64,000 nucleotides of DNA from Rhabdonatronobacter sediminivivens (GTDB lineage: Bacteria > Pseudomonadota > Alphaproteobacteria > Rhodobacterales > Rhodobacteraceae): NCBI RefSeq assembly GCF_013415485.1, contig NZ_JACBXS010000008.1:62001-126000 (forward strand), given 5' to 3'. Made by a program: the position numbers and the translations under genes. The notes beneath the pieces are model-generated. The model searched no databases and was not told the origin of the DNA. It saw only the letters and a program-made list of their open reading frames with translations. Below, one piece after another: positions 52,325-61,300 of this stretch. Each line of letters begins with the position of its first letter. Positions within the stretch are counted from its first letter, which is position 1.

Positions 52325-52474
52325 ATGCACGTTTTGGATTACATGCCCCGTAGCGCCCAGACCCTCTGGTTTCTCAGCCGCGACCGGCTGACCTTTGCCC
52401 TTGCGGTGGTCCTGTGCCTCTTGCTGGCCGGTTGGATCGCCGAACTATGGGCCTCGGGCGCGCTGCCGCTCTGA
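52325..52474 (+). CDS. Small membrane protein, 49 residues
   Basis: ATG 52325 is preceded by a perfect AGGAGGTGACC and opens a 49-residue frame: MHVLDYMPRSAQTLWFLSR, then a single hydrophobic helix (TFALAVVLCLLLAGWIAEL) and a short tail WASGALPL. The ideal ribosome-binding site and membrane helix support a real gene. I do not recognise a family. It lies 140 bases after the oxidoreductase and 192 bases before bamA. Confidence 0.6.
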   Translation: MHVLDYMPRSAQTLWFLSRDRLTFALAVVLCLLLAGWIAELWASGALPL

Positions 52475-52666
52475 GCAGCCCGCAGGCGCGCGCGCCCTCG
52501 TCACATCGCTGCAGCCGGAACCGCCCGAACGGACCGTGGCGGCCCGGGCTGGTGCGCCGAATTTCCCCGTTGATGCGGCCGTGCCCCGGTCGGCGAAATC
52601 CCCCCGAAGCCGGGCTTGCGGGTCTTTGACAAATCCCCCCGTTCCAGCTACGCAGAACGAAATAAA

Positions 52667-55039
52667 ATGGCGGACAAGACGGGGCACATGATGCGCGCAT
52701 CCACACGGGCGATCCCGGTGCGCAGGATAGCGAACAGGCCCGGCCTGTTTTTTGCGATCCTGTCAGCGGCGACAATGGCGATGGTTCTGGTCAGCGCGGC
52801 GTTTTCGCCCGCATTGGCGCAGGACTTCCGGTTCACCTCGTTCCAGATCGAAGGCAACCAGCGGGTCGATGACCAGACGATTCTGGGGTTTGCAAGGATC
52901 CCGCCGGGCCAGGCCCTGTCGGCGGGCGACCTGAACGAGGCCTTTCGCCGGGTGTCCAACTCCGGCCTGTTCGATGAGGTCGAGTTCACCCCCCGCGGCA
53001 ACACGCTGCAGATCACCGTTGTTGAACTGCCGACCATCAGTTTCGTCAATTTCGAAGGCAACCGCCGCATCAGTGACGATGCGATCCGCGAGGTCGTGCA
53101 GACCACCGCCGGGCGCGTCCTCTCGCCCAGCCAGGTCGATGCGGATGCTGTCGCCATCGCCGAGCTTTACCGCCAGCGCGGCCGCTTCGCCGCCGAGGTC
53201 ACGCCCCGGATCATCCCCCGCGGCAGCAACCGCGTCGATCTGGCCTTTGAAATCCGCGAAGGCAATGTGGTCGAGATCGAGCGCCTGTCCTTCGTCGGCA
53301 ACCGCGCGTTTTCCGACAACCGCCTGCGCCGGGTGCTGGACACCAAGCAGGCCGGACTGTTCCGCGTCCTGGTGCAGCGCGACACCTTTGTCGAAGACCG
53401 GATCAACCTTGACCGCGAATTGCTGCGCGATTTCTATCTGTCGCGGGGCTATGTCGATTTCCGCATCAACTCCGTCACATCGGAGATGGCGCGCGAACGT
53501 GATGGCTTCTTCATCACCTTCAACATCAGCGAAGGCCTGCAATACCGTGTCGGCAACGTCTCGGTCGCCTCGGAAATCGACGGAATCGACCTGGCCCCCT
53601 ATGAGCAGCAGGTGCGCCTGCGCTCAGGGGTGGTCTTTGCGCCCTCGGTGATCGAAGCGAATGTCCGCCGGCTGGAGCGCGTGGCCACGCTGGAAGGGCG
53701 CCGCTTCGTGCGGGTGGAACCGCGTCTGACCCGCAACAACCGCAACCAGACCGTCGATGTGGAACTGACCCTGGTCGAGGGTGAGCGGATCGTGATCGAA
53801 CGGATCGACATTCAGGGCAACACCACCACGCTCGACCGTGTTGTCCGGCGCCAGTTCGATTCGGCCGAGGGTGACCCGCTGAACCCGCGCGAGATCCGCG
53901 AGGCCGCCGAACGCATTCGCGCGCTGGGATTCTTCAGCGACGTTCAGGTTGAACCGCGCCAGGGCAGCGCCGATGATCTGGCCGTGGTCGATGTCGATGT
54001 CGAGGAACAGCCCACCGGGTCGCTGGGCTTTGGCATCAGCTATGGCGTCGGCGTCGGTGTCGGCTTTGCCATCAATTTCGAGGAAGCCAACTTCCTCGGT
54101 CGCGGTCAGAATATCGCCGTTGCCTTCAGCACGATCCCCGGATCGCGTGAGATCGGGCTGAACTTCACCGAACCGGCGCTGCTGGACCGCGATCTGCGCT
54201 ACACCTTCGGGCTGAACTATCGTTCCACCCGCGACTTCAACGAGGATTTTGACACCCGCACCGCCACGCTGCGCAATGCGCTGTCCTTTCCTGTCAGCGA
54301 ATTCGGGCGGCTGGAAGGACGGTTCGAGGTGCGCAGCGACCGGGTGACCGGCGCCGATCCGGCCGATACCTCGCCGCGGATCATCCTGGATCAGGACATG
54401 GGCCGGGTGAACTCCTTCAGCCTGGGCTATACCTACACGCTGGACACCCGCGGCAGCGGCTATGATCCGACGCGCGGCTATATCCTTCAGCTCTCGCAGG
54501 ATTTCGGCGTTACCTCGGGCAGCCGCAGGTTCCTGCGAACCACCGCACGCGCGGGCTATGAACAGCAGGTGCTGAACGAGGAAGTCACCCTGCGCGCCGA
54601 CCTGACCGCCGGGGCGCTGGTGATGAGCGGAGGCGACACCCGGATCACCGAACGCTTCTTCCTGGATGGGCGGATGCGCGGGTTCGAGTTGCGCGGCACC
54701 GGTCCGCGCGATCTGGGCGCGAACAACCGCGATGCCCTGGGCGGTGTGCGCTATGCCGTGGCCCAGTTCGAGGCCGAATTCCCCCTTGGCCTGCCCGAGG
54801 AATACGGGATTACGGGCGGGGTGTTCATGGATGTCGGCTCGGTCTGGGGGCTGGACAATTCCGGCGCTGCCGTCGACCTGGGCGGCTCGGACGGGTTGAA
54901 CCTGCGGGCCTCGGCCGGGGTGTCGCTGTTCTGGGACACGCCCATCGGCCCGCTGCGGTTCGATTTCTCGCGCGCGCTGCGCAAGGAGGATTATGACCGG
55001 ACCCAGAATTTCGACCTGAGCATCGTCACCCGGTTCTGA
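52667..55039 (+). CDS. bamA: Outer membrane protein assembly factor BamA
   Basis: A 790-residue Omp85 protein. A signal peptide ends at SPALAQ (about residue 52), five POTRA domains follow (FRFTSFQIEGNQRVDDQTI, VVELPTISFVNFEGNRRI, VEIERLSFVGNRAF, and two more), then the 16-strand barrel with the loop-6 MRGFELRGTGPRD motif and a C-terminal Phe. BamA inserts beta-barrel proteins into the outer membrane. The start is uncertain: ATG at 52667, 52688 or 52691, all with weak ribosome-binding sites. First gene of the bamA-skp-fabZ-lpxA-lpxI-lpxB operon; rseP, its usual left neighbour, is absent. Confidence 0.95.
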   Translation: MADKTGHMMRASTRAIPVRRIANRPGLFFAILSAATMAMVLVSAAFSPALAQDFRFTSFQIEGNQRVDDQTILGFARIPPGQALSAGDLNEAFRRVSNSGLFDEVEFTPRGNTLQITVVELPTISFVNFEGNRRISDDAIREVVQTTAGRVLSPSQVDADAVAIAELYRQRGRFAAEVTPRIIPRGSNRVDLAFEIREGNVVEIERLSFVGNRAFSDNRLRRVLDTKQAGLFRVLVQRDTFVEDRINLDRELLRDFYLSRGYVDFRINSVTSEMARERDGFFITFNISEGLQYRVGNVSVASEIDGIDLAPYEQQVRLRSGVVFAPSVIEANVRRLERVATLEGRRFVRVEPRLTRNNRNQTVDVELTLVEGERIVIERIDIQGNTTTLDRVVRRQFDSAEGDPLNPREIREAAERIRALGFFSDVQVEPRQGSADDLAVVDVDVEEQPTGSLGFGISYGVGVGVGFAINFEEANFLGRGQNIAVAFSTIPGSREIGLNFTEPALLDRDLRYTFGLNYRSTRDFNEDFDTRTATLRNALSFPVSEFGRLEGRFEVRSDRVTGADPADTSPRIILDQDMGRVNSFSLGYTYTLDTRGSGYDPTRGYILQLSQDFGVTSGSRRFLRTTARAGYEQQVLNEEVTLRADLTAGALVMSGGDTRITERFFLDGRMRGFELRGTGPRDLGANNRDALGGVRYAVAQFEAEFPLGLPEEYGITGGVFMDVGSVWGLDNSGAAVDLGGSDGLNLRASAGVSLFWDTPIGPLRFDFSRALRKEDYDRTQNFDLSIVTRF

Positions 55040-55722
55040 TGCCGCTCAAACGCGCCTCTCTGGCCGTAGCTATTGCGGTTGCGGGGATGACCCCCGCAAC
55101 CGCGCCCTTGGCGCAGCCGCTTGGCTTCAGCCTGGGCCAGCCCGCACAGCCGGGCAGCGAGATCCGCACAATCGATCAGGAACGGTTGTTCTTCAACTCG
55201 CGCTTTGGCCAGCGGGTGCGTGACCAGATCATCGAGGCCTCGCGCGCGCTGGAGGCAGAGAACCAGCGCCTGCTTGACGACCTGTCCGAACGCGAGGCAG
55301 AGCTGACGGCGCTGCGCCCCACCCTCAGCCCCGAGGCGTTTCGCACCCAGGCCGATGCCTTCAACGAAGAGGTTGGCGTGATCCGCGACCAGCAGGAGCG
55401 CAAATCCCGCCAGATCGGCCAGTTTCAGGAGGCCGAGCAGGGCCGCTTCTACGATCTGGTGGTCCCGCTGCTGGACACGCTGTTGCAGGATGTCGGCGCC
55501 AGGGTGCTGCTGGACACGCGGGTTGTGCTGCTGTCGGATGAGGATGTGGACCTGACCGATCAGGCAATCGAACGGATAGACGCCACGCTGGGCGATGGCG
55601 CCGATGGCGTCATCGCCACCCTGCCCGACCTGGGCGCGCCGGATGATGAAAGCACACCACCTGCGCCGCGCGCCCCTGAAGGATCAGCGCCGCTGGAGCT
55701 TCCCTCGCCCGGTCTGGAGTGA
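55039..55722 (+). CDS. OmpH/Skp family periplasmic chaperone
   Basis: A 227-residue protein with a signal peptide (cleaved near APLAQ) and a coiled-coil core (residues 55-130: [27 protein letters not shown] ... [18 protein letters not shown]), as in Skp/OmpH. Skp traps unfolded outer-membrane proteins in the periplasm. The acidic, proline-rich C-terminal 40 residues are an addition. The ATG overlaps the bamA stop by one base. Order bamA-skp is conserved. Confidence 0.9.
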   Translation: MPLKRASLAVAIAVAGMTPATAPLAQPLGFSLGQPAQPGSEIRTIDQERLFFNSRFGQRVRDQIIEASRALEAENQRLLDDLSEREAELTALRPTLSPEAFRTQADAFNEEVGVIRDQQERKSRQIGQFQEAEQGRFYDLVVPLLDTLLQDVGARVLLDTRVVLLSDEDVDLTDQAIERIDATLGDGADGVIATLPDLGAPDDESTPPAPRAPEGSAPLELPSPGLE

Positions 55723-55843
55723 CCCTGCCTTCGCGCGGCGCTTGCCGGCGCGCTTGTCACGCCGGGGGCAAATTGCTAGACGACCCGCCACCCCCGCCAT
55801 CAGGACCGCGGGCAAGGCCGCAGCGAACAAGGATCACGCCAGC

Positions 55844-56323
55844 ATGACCACCGACGCCGAACAGACGCCGCAAACCGCCGATCTGGACCTGATCATGCGC
55901 ATCATCCCGCACCGCTACCCGTTCCTGCTGGTGGACAAGGTGCGCGATGTCGTGGCGAATACCTCGGCCACGGGGATCAAGAACGTCACCTTCAACGAAC
56001 CCCATTTCCAGGGCCATTTCCCCGGCGCCCCCATCATGCCCGGCGTCACCATCATCGAGGCGATGGCCCAGACCTCGGCCGTGCTGGTGGGCCTGTCGCA
56101 GGATCTGGTGGACAAGAAACCGCTGGTCTATTTCATGAATATCGACAAGGCCAAGTTCCGGCGCAAGGTCGTGCCCGGCGATGTGCTGGAGATGCATATC
56201 AAGGTGCTGCGCGCCTCGACCAAGGTCTGGAAATTCGAGGGCACCGCAATGGTGGAGGGCGAGGTTGCCGCCTCGGCCGAGTTTGCGGCGATGATCGACC
56301 GCAACGCCCGCGTCACGGCCTGA
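55844..56323 (+). CDS. fabZ: 3-hydroxyacyl-ACP dehydratase FabZ
   Basis: A 159-residue hotdog dehydratase. [15 protein letters not shown], catalytic His in [18 protein letters not shown] and catalytic Glu in [11 protein letters not shown] are the FabZ signature. It dehydrates 3-hydroxyacyl-ACP in fatty-acid synthesis and competes with LpxA for 3-hydroxymyristoyl-ACP, which explains its place before lpxA. ATG 55844 is where homology begins. Confidence 0.95.
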   Translation: MTTDAEQTPQTADLDLIMRIIPHRYPFLLVDKVRDVVANTSATGIKNVTFNEPHFQGHFPGAPIMPGVTIIEAMAQTSAVLVGLSQDLVDKKPLVYFMNIDKAKFRRKVVPGDVLEMHIKVLRASTKVWKFEGTAMVEGEVAASAEFAAMIDRNARVTA

Positions 56324-56326
56324 ACC

Positions 56327-57112
56327 ATGCAAGCGGCGATCCACCCCAGCGCGGTGATCGAGGAGGGCGCCCGCATCGCGCCCGGATGCCGCATCGGCCC
56401 CTTTGCCGTTATCGGACCCGAGGTCACTCTGGCCGAAGGGGTCGAGGTGAAAAGCCACGCCGTGGTCACCGGCTGGACCGATATCGGCGCCGAAACCGTC
56501 ATCTTTCCCTATGCCTGCGTGGGCGAGGTCCCGCAGGATCTGAAATACGCGGGCGAGCGGACGCGCCTGATCGTCGGCGCCCGCTGCCGCATCCGCGAGG
56601 GCGCCACGCTCAACACCGGGACCGAGGGTGGCGGCGGGGTGACCCGGGTCGGCGATGACTGCCTGCTGATGACCGGCGTGCATATCGGCCATGACGCGCA
56701 GGTGGGCAATGGCGTTATCATGGCCAATCAGGTGGCCATCGCCGGGCATTGCGAGATCGGCGACCGCGTGGTGATCGGCGGGCTGTCGGGGGTGCATCAA
56801 TTCGTGCGCATCGGCACCGGTGCCATGATCGGCGCGGTGCTGATGGTCGCCCATGACGTGCTGCCCCATGCCATGGTCCGCGGCCCAAGGGGCGAGGTGG
56901 ACGGGCTGAACCTGGTGGGTCTGAAGCGCCGTGGCGCCAGCCGTGACGAGTTGCGCGCCCTGCGCGCCGCCTATGCCGCGCTTTCCAACCCTGACCAGTC
57001 GCTTTCCGATACCGCCCGCGCCCTGCTGGACAGCACCGACAGCCCCCATGTGCGCGAGATCGCGGCCTTCATCACCGAAGGCTCCGACCGCGCCTTTCTG
57101 AAGCCGAAATGA
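56327..57112 (+). CDS. lpxA: UDP-N-acetylglucosamine acyltransferase LpxA
   Basis: A 261-residue left-handed beta-helix acyltransferase. Hexapeptide repeats run from residue 5 to about 190 (IHPSAVIEEGARIAPGCRIG...), with catalytic His in TGVHIGHDAQVG and LSGVHQFVRIGTGAMIG. It starts lipid A synthesis by acylating UDP-GlcNAc. Three bases after fabZ, and overlapping lpxI by ATGA. Confidence 0.96.
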   Translation: MQAAIHPSAVIEEGARIAPGCRIGPFAVIGPEVTLAEGVEVKSHAVVTGWTDIGAETVIFPYACVGEVPQDLKYAGERTRLIVGARCRIREGATLNTGTEGGGGVTRVGDDCLLMTGVHIGHDAQVGNGVIMANQVAIAGHCEIGDRVVIGGLSGVHQFVRIGTGAMIGAVLMVAHDVLPHAMVRGPRGEVDGLNLVGLKRRGASRDELRALRAAYAALSNPDQSLSDTARALLDSTDSPHVREIAAFITEGSDRAFLKPK

Positions 57113-57936
57113 TCCGCAAGCTGGCCATCATCGCCGGGCGCGGAACGCTGCCCCGGCTGGTGGCCGAGGCCGCCGATGCCGCCGGCACTTCCCGGCTGGT
57201 GGCCGAGCTTGAGGGTTTCGAAAGCCCCCTCGGCGCGGGCGCAACCCGGTTCCGGCTGGAACGGCTGGTGCCGTTCCTGGATCATCTGGTGGATGAGGGC
57301 GTCAGCCATGTCTGTTTCGCCGGCGCCGTCCACCGCCCCCGGTTGGACCCGGCCCTGCTGGACCCGGGCACAATGCAGCTTCTGCCCCGCATCATGGCCG
57401 CGCTGCACGATGGCGATGACGCGACCCTCCGCGCGGTGGTGGCCCTGTTCGAGGAATGGGGGCTGGAGGTCATCGGCGTCGATACCCTCTGCCCCGATCT
57501 GCTGCCCGGCCCCGGCGCGCTGTCAACGCGCGAACCCGGCCCGCAAGACCGCGAGGATGCCACCCGCGCCGCCGCGATCGTGGCAGCCCTTGGCGCGGTA
57601 GATATCGGCCAGGGCTGCGTGGTTGCGCGCAAGCTGTGTCTGGCGGTCGAGGCGCTGCCCGGCACCGACGCCATGCTGGTCCATGTGGCGGCGCTGCGCG
57701 GCCGGGATGGTCCTTGGGCGGGACAGCGCGGCGGGGTGCTGTTCAAGGCCGCCAAACCCGGTCAGGACCGCCGCATGGACCTGCCCGCCCTTGGCCCCGA
57801 TACGCTTCGCGCCGCCCATGCCGCCGGGCTGAACGGCATCGCCTTCGCAGCCGGGAGCGTGCTGGTGCTCGAGCGCGCCACCATGGCCGCGCTGGCGGAT
57901 GAGCTGGGCCTGTTCCTCTGGGCGCGGGCGGCATGA
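57109..57936 (+). CDS. lpxI: UDP-2,3-diacylglucosamine pyrophosphatase LpxI
   Basis: A 275-residue LpxI (DUF1009) protein. LAIIAGRGTLPRLVAEAA opens the N-terminal domain, and VLFKAAKPGQDRRMDLPALGPDT and LNGIAFAAGSVLVLER lie in the C-terminal one. LpxI replaces LpxH in alphaproteobacteria, cleaving UDP-2,3-diacylglucosamine to lipid X. It is coupled on both sides by four-base overlaps with lpxA and lpxB. Confidence 0.94.
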   Translation: MIRKLAIIAGRGTLPRLVAEAADAAGTSRLVAELEGFESPLGAGATRFRLERLVPFLDHLVDEGVSHVCFAGAVHRPRLDPALLDPGTMQLLPRIMAALHDGDDATLRAVVALFEEWGLEVIGVDTLCPDLLPGPGALSTREPGPQDREDATRAAAIVAALGAVDIGQGCVVARKLCLAVEALPGTDAMLVHVAALRGRDGPWAGQRGGVLFKAAKPGQDRRMDLPALGPDTLRAAHAAGLNGIAFAAGSVLVLERATMAALADELGLFLWARAA

Positions 57937-59090
57937 AGCTCTTCCTCATCGGCGGAGAGCCCTCGGGCGACCGGCTGGGCGGCGCGCTCATGGCCGGGCT
58001 TTCTCAGCTTTCGCCCGGCGTGGCCTTCGACGGCATCGGCGGGCCTGAAATGGCCGCGCAGGGGCTGCGCAGCCGCTTTCCCATGTCCGAACTGTCGGTC
58101 ATGGGCCTGTGGGAGGTCCTGCCCCGCTACCGCGCGCTGAAACGCCGCATCCGTGACACAGCGCAGGCCATCGCCCGGACAAATCCCGATGCCGTCATCA
58201 CCATCGACAGCCCGGATTTCTGCCTGCGCGTCCTGCGCCTGGCCCGCGCCGCAAACCCGCGCCTGCGCACCATCCACTATGTCGCGCCCTCGGTCTGGGC
58301 CTGGCGACCGGGGCGCGCGGCCCGGATGGCGCCACTGGTGGATCACGTGCTGGCGCTCTTGCCGTTCGAGCCCCCCTACATGCAGGCCGCCGGGATGTCC
58401 TGCGACTTTGTGGGCCACCCCGTCGTGGCTGAACCGCAGGCCACGCGGGCCGAGGCTAGCGCCTTCCGCGCCACCCACGCCATTGCCCCGGACGCGCCGC
58501 TGATCCTGACCCTGCCGGGGTCACGTCGGGGCGAGATCGCGCGCCTTGCCCCCCGTTTCGCCGACACACTGCGCCTGGTGCTGCGCGACCACCCCGGCGC
58601 GCGCGTGGTCGTCCCCACCGTCGCCGATCAGGCCCAAACCCTGCACGAGGCTTTGCGCAACTGGCCCGGCGCCCCGCTGCTGCTGACCCCGGAACACGGG
58701 CCGCAGACCAAGCGCGCCGCCTTCGCTGCCGCCGATGCGGCACTGGCGGCCTCAGGCACCGTCTCGCTGGAGCTTGCAGCCAGCGTCACGCCCATGGTGA
58801 TCGGTTATGATTTCAACCCGCTGACCCGCGCCTTGGTCGCGCGGATGCTGCAGATCGATACGGTCACGCTCGTCAACCTGGTCAGCGAAACCCGCGCGAT
58901 CCCTGAATTCCTCGGGGCCAACTGCTGCCCCGGCCCCATGGCGCAAGCGCTCTCAACGCTCTTGCGCGCGCCACAGGCCCGCGCCGCCCAGATGCAGGCC
59001 ATGGCCCTCACCATGGAGCGCCTGGGCGAGGGCGGCGATCCCCCCGGCCTGCGCGCCGCACGGTCCGTCCTGACCCACCTGTCCAGCTGA
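57933..59090 (+). CDS. lpxB: Lipid-A-disaccharide synthase LpxB
   Basis: A 385-residue GT19 glycosyltransferase. FLIGGEPSGDRLGGALMAGL, DGIGGPEMAAQGL, VAPSVWAWRPGRAARM, VGHPVV and LTLPGSRRGEI are standard LpxB motifs. It joins lipid X and UDP-diacylglucosamine to the lipid A disaccharide. Last gene of the operon; an intergenic repeat element follows. Confidence 0.96.
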   Translation: MKLFLIGGEPSGDRLGGALMAGLSQLSPGVAFDGIGGPEMAAQGLRSRFPMSELSVMGLWEVLPRYRALKRRIRDTAQAIARTNPDAVITIDSPDFCLRVLRLARAANPRLRTIHYVAPSVWAWRPGRAARMAPLVDHVLALLPFEPPYMQAAGMSCDFVGHPVVAEPQATRAEASAFRATHAIAPDAPLILTLPGSRRGEIARLAPRFADTLRLVLRDHPGARVVVPTVADQAQTLHEALRNWPGAPLLLTPEHGPQTKRAAFAAADAALAASGTVSLELAASVTPMVIGYDFNPLTRALVARMLQIDTVTLVNLVSETRAIPEFLGANCCPGPMAQALSTLLRAPQARAAQMQAMALTMERLGEGGDPPGLRAARSVLTHLSS

Positions 59091-59094
59091 CCCC

Positions 59095-59164
59095 GCCGCT
59101 GCGCCAGCAGCGGCAGCGCCCCCGAAGCGCCATGGGTGGGTGGGCGGGGCGCTGAGGGGGCGCT
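59095..59164. repeat. Hairpin/G-quadruplex intergenic element, copy 2
   Basis: A hairpin GCCGCTGC-GCCA-GCAGCGGC (59095-59114) is followed by a nine-base inverted repeat AGCGCCCCC/GGGGGCGCT (59115-59123, 59156-59164) with an inner AGCGCC/GGCGCT pair. The loop holds GGGTGGGTGGGCGGGG (59134-59149), a four-tract G-quadruplex motif. It lies between the convergent ends of lpxB and asd. Same architecture as the elements at 10032 and 34460. Confidence 0.6.
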
Positions 59165-59183
59165 TCCCCCCAGCGACGAACCC

Positions 59184-60206
59184 TCAGCCCTTCTTCAGGC
59201 AACGGCTCCCCAGAACCTCGGCAATCTGCACCGCATTCAGCGCCGCGCCCTTGCGCAGGTTGTCGCTGACGCACCACAGGTTGATCCCGTTATCCAGCGT
59301 CGGGTCCTGACGGATGCGGCTGACATAGGTGGCGAACTCGCCGACACATTCAACGGGGGTGATGTATCCACCATCCTCGCGCTTGTCGACAACCAGGATC
59401 CCCGGCGCTTCCCGCAGGATATCGCGGGCCTCTTCCTCGTCCAGATGGTCCTCGAACTCGATGTTGATCGCCTCGGAATGGCCCACAAAGACCGGCACCC
59501 GCACGCAGGTGGCCGTCAGCTTGATCGACGGGTCCATGATCTTCTTGGTCTCGGCCACCATCTTCCATTCTTCCTTGGTCTGGCCGTCTTCCATGAACAC
59601 ATCGATATGCGGGATCACATTGAACGCAATCTGCTTGGGATAGACGCTGGGCGCCACCTCCTGCCCCGGCACGAACAGACCCTTGGTCTGGTTCCACAAT
59701 TCGTCCATCGCATCCTTCCCGGACCCCGAGACCGACTGATAGGTGCTGACAACCACCCGCTTGATCCTTGCGCGATCATGCAACGGCTTCAGCGCCACGA
59801 CCATCTGCGCGGTGGAACAGTTCGGGTTGGCGATGATGTTCTTCTTTGTGTAGCCCTCCACGGCTTCGGCATTCACCTCGGGCACCACCAGCGGCACATC
59901 CGGGTCATAGCGATAGTGGCTCGAGTTATCGATCACCACACACCCCGCCTTGGCGGCGACGGGGGCATATTTCTTCGTGGCATCCGAACCGATGGCAAAG
60001 AGCGCGATATCCCAGCCGGTGAAATCGAACGTGTCCAGATCCTGGCATTTCAGGGTGCGGTCACCGAAACTCACCTCGGTGCCCAGCGACCGGCGCGAGG
60101 CCAGAACGGCAATCTCTTCCACCGGAAACTCGCGTTCGTCCAGAATGTTCAGCATTTCGCGGCCCACATTGCCGGTGGCGCCGACGACGACGATCTTGTA
60201 ACCCAT
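59184..60206 (-). CDS. asd: Aspartate-semialdehyde dehydrogenase
   Basis: A 340-residue Asd. The N-terminal VVVGATGNVGREML (NADP motif), SRRSLG, catalytic Cys130 in IIANPNCSTAQMV and the C-terminal VGHSEAINIEFE are clear. It reduces aspartyl phosphate for lysine, methionine and threonine synthesis and for diaminopimelate. ATG 60206 has AGGAGGACGCA upstream. Convergent with lpxB. Confidence 0.96.
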   Translation of the reverse strand: MGYKIVVVGATGNVGREMLNILDEREFPVEEIAVLASRRSLGTEVSFGDRTLKCQDLDTFDFTGWDIALFAIGSDATKKYAPVAAKAGCVVIDNSSHYRYDPDVPLVVPEVNAEAVEGYTKKNIIANPNCSTAQMVVALKPLHDRARIKRVVVSTYQSVSGSGKDAMDELWNQTKGLFVPGQEVAPSVYPKQIAFNVIPHIDVFMEDGQTKEEWKMVAETKKIMDPSIKLTATCVRVPVFVGHSEAINIEFEDHLDEEEARDILREAPGILVVDKREDGGYITPVECVGEFATYVSRIRQDPTLDNGINLWCVSDNLRKGAALNAVQIAEVLGSRCLKKG

Positions 60207-60359
60207 TGCGTCCTCCTTGACGTGTTGGGCGGGCTTTAGCGCAATTGCGGCGCGGATTAAAGCCTGCAACACCGGCGGCCTCCTGGGGCTGCGCCTTGGC
60301 TTTTGCCTTTCGCACCGCGCTATGGCATGACAGCGACAGCTGATTTCGGAGCCCGTACC

Positions 60360-61205
60360 ATGCTTGATGACACCCCTGACCTGCCGCCGATCCTGCGCGG
60401 CGCGCCGACCGGGACCGAATTTCGCAAGCTGCGCAAGCGCGTGGTGCGCGACACCCGCGCAGCACTGGAGGATTTCGCCATGGTCCAGCCCGGCGCGCGC
60501 TGGCTGGTCTGCCTTTCGGGCGGCAAGGACAGCTACACGCTGCTGGCCGCACTGATCGAGTTGAAATGGCGCGGTCTGCTGCCCGTGGACCTGCTGGCCT
60601 GCAACCTGGATCAGGGCCAGCCGGGCTTCCCGGCCACCGTGCTGCCCGGGTTCCTGACCCGTATGCAGGTGCCGCACCGGATCGAATACCAGGACACCTA
60701 TTCGGTGGTCATGGACAAGGTGCCCCAGGGGCGGACCTATTGCGCGCTGTGTTCGCGGCTGCGGCGCGGGAACCTCTATCGAATCGCGCGCGAGGAAGGT
60801 TGCACCGCGGTGGTGCTGGGCCATCACCGCGATGACACCCTGGAAACCTTCTTCATGAACCTGTTCCACGGCGGGCGACTGGCGACCATGCCGCCCAAGC
60901 TGGTGAACGAAGAGGGCGATCTGTTCGTCCTGCGCCCCCTCGCCTATGTCTCCGAAGCCGATTGCGACCGCTTCGCCCGGGCCATGGACTACCCGATCAT
61001 CCCTTGTGATCTGTGCGGCAGCCAGGATGGCCTGCAGCGGATGCAGGTCAAGGCGATGCTGGATGAATGGGAGCAACGCAGCCCCGGGCGCCGCGGCGTC
61101 ATGTTTCGCGCGTTGATGAACGCGCGCCCGTCGCATCTGGTGGATCCTGCGCTGTTCGATTTCGCCGGGCTGACCCTGTCGCCGCAGGAAAAGCCGACAA
61201 TTTGA
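60360..61205 (+). CDS. ttcA: tRNA 2-thiocytidine biosynthesis protein TtcA
   Basis: A 281-residue PP-loop ATPase. [10 protein letters not shown] is the PP-loop, the Cys pairs [10 protein letters not shown] and CDLCGSQDG bind the iron-sulfur cluster, and [19 protein letters not shown] is the conserved HHxDD segment. It thiolates cytidine 32 of tRNAs. ATG 60360 was taken as start because homology begins soon after; in-frame ATGs at 60303 and 60327 are possible. Confidence 0.93.
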   Translation: MLDDTPDLPPILRGAPTGTEFRKLRKRVVRDTRAALEDFAMVQPGARWLVCLSGGKDSYTLLAALIELKWRGLLPVDLLACNLDQGQPGFPATVLPGFLTRMQVPHRIEYQDTYSVVMDKVPQGRTYCALCSRLRRGNLYRIAREEGCTAVVLGHHRDDTLETFFMNLFHGGRLATMPPKLVNEEGDLFVLRPLAYVSEADCDRFARAMDYPIIPCDLCGSQDGLQRMQVKAMLDEWEQRSPGRRGVMFRALMNARPSHLVDPALFDFAGLTLSPQEKPTI

Positions 61206-61300
61206 GGCATTTTCGCACGCCGCATTAAGATTTGCCTCAACCTTGCAGGGCAGCAATGGGCCTGTCCCCACCTTCGCGGGGCATTTCCGGGGCCTGCGGC

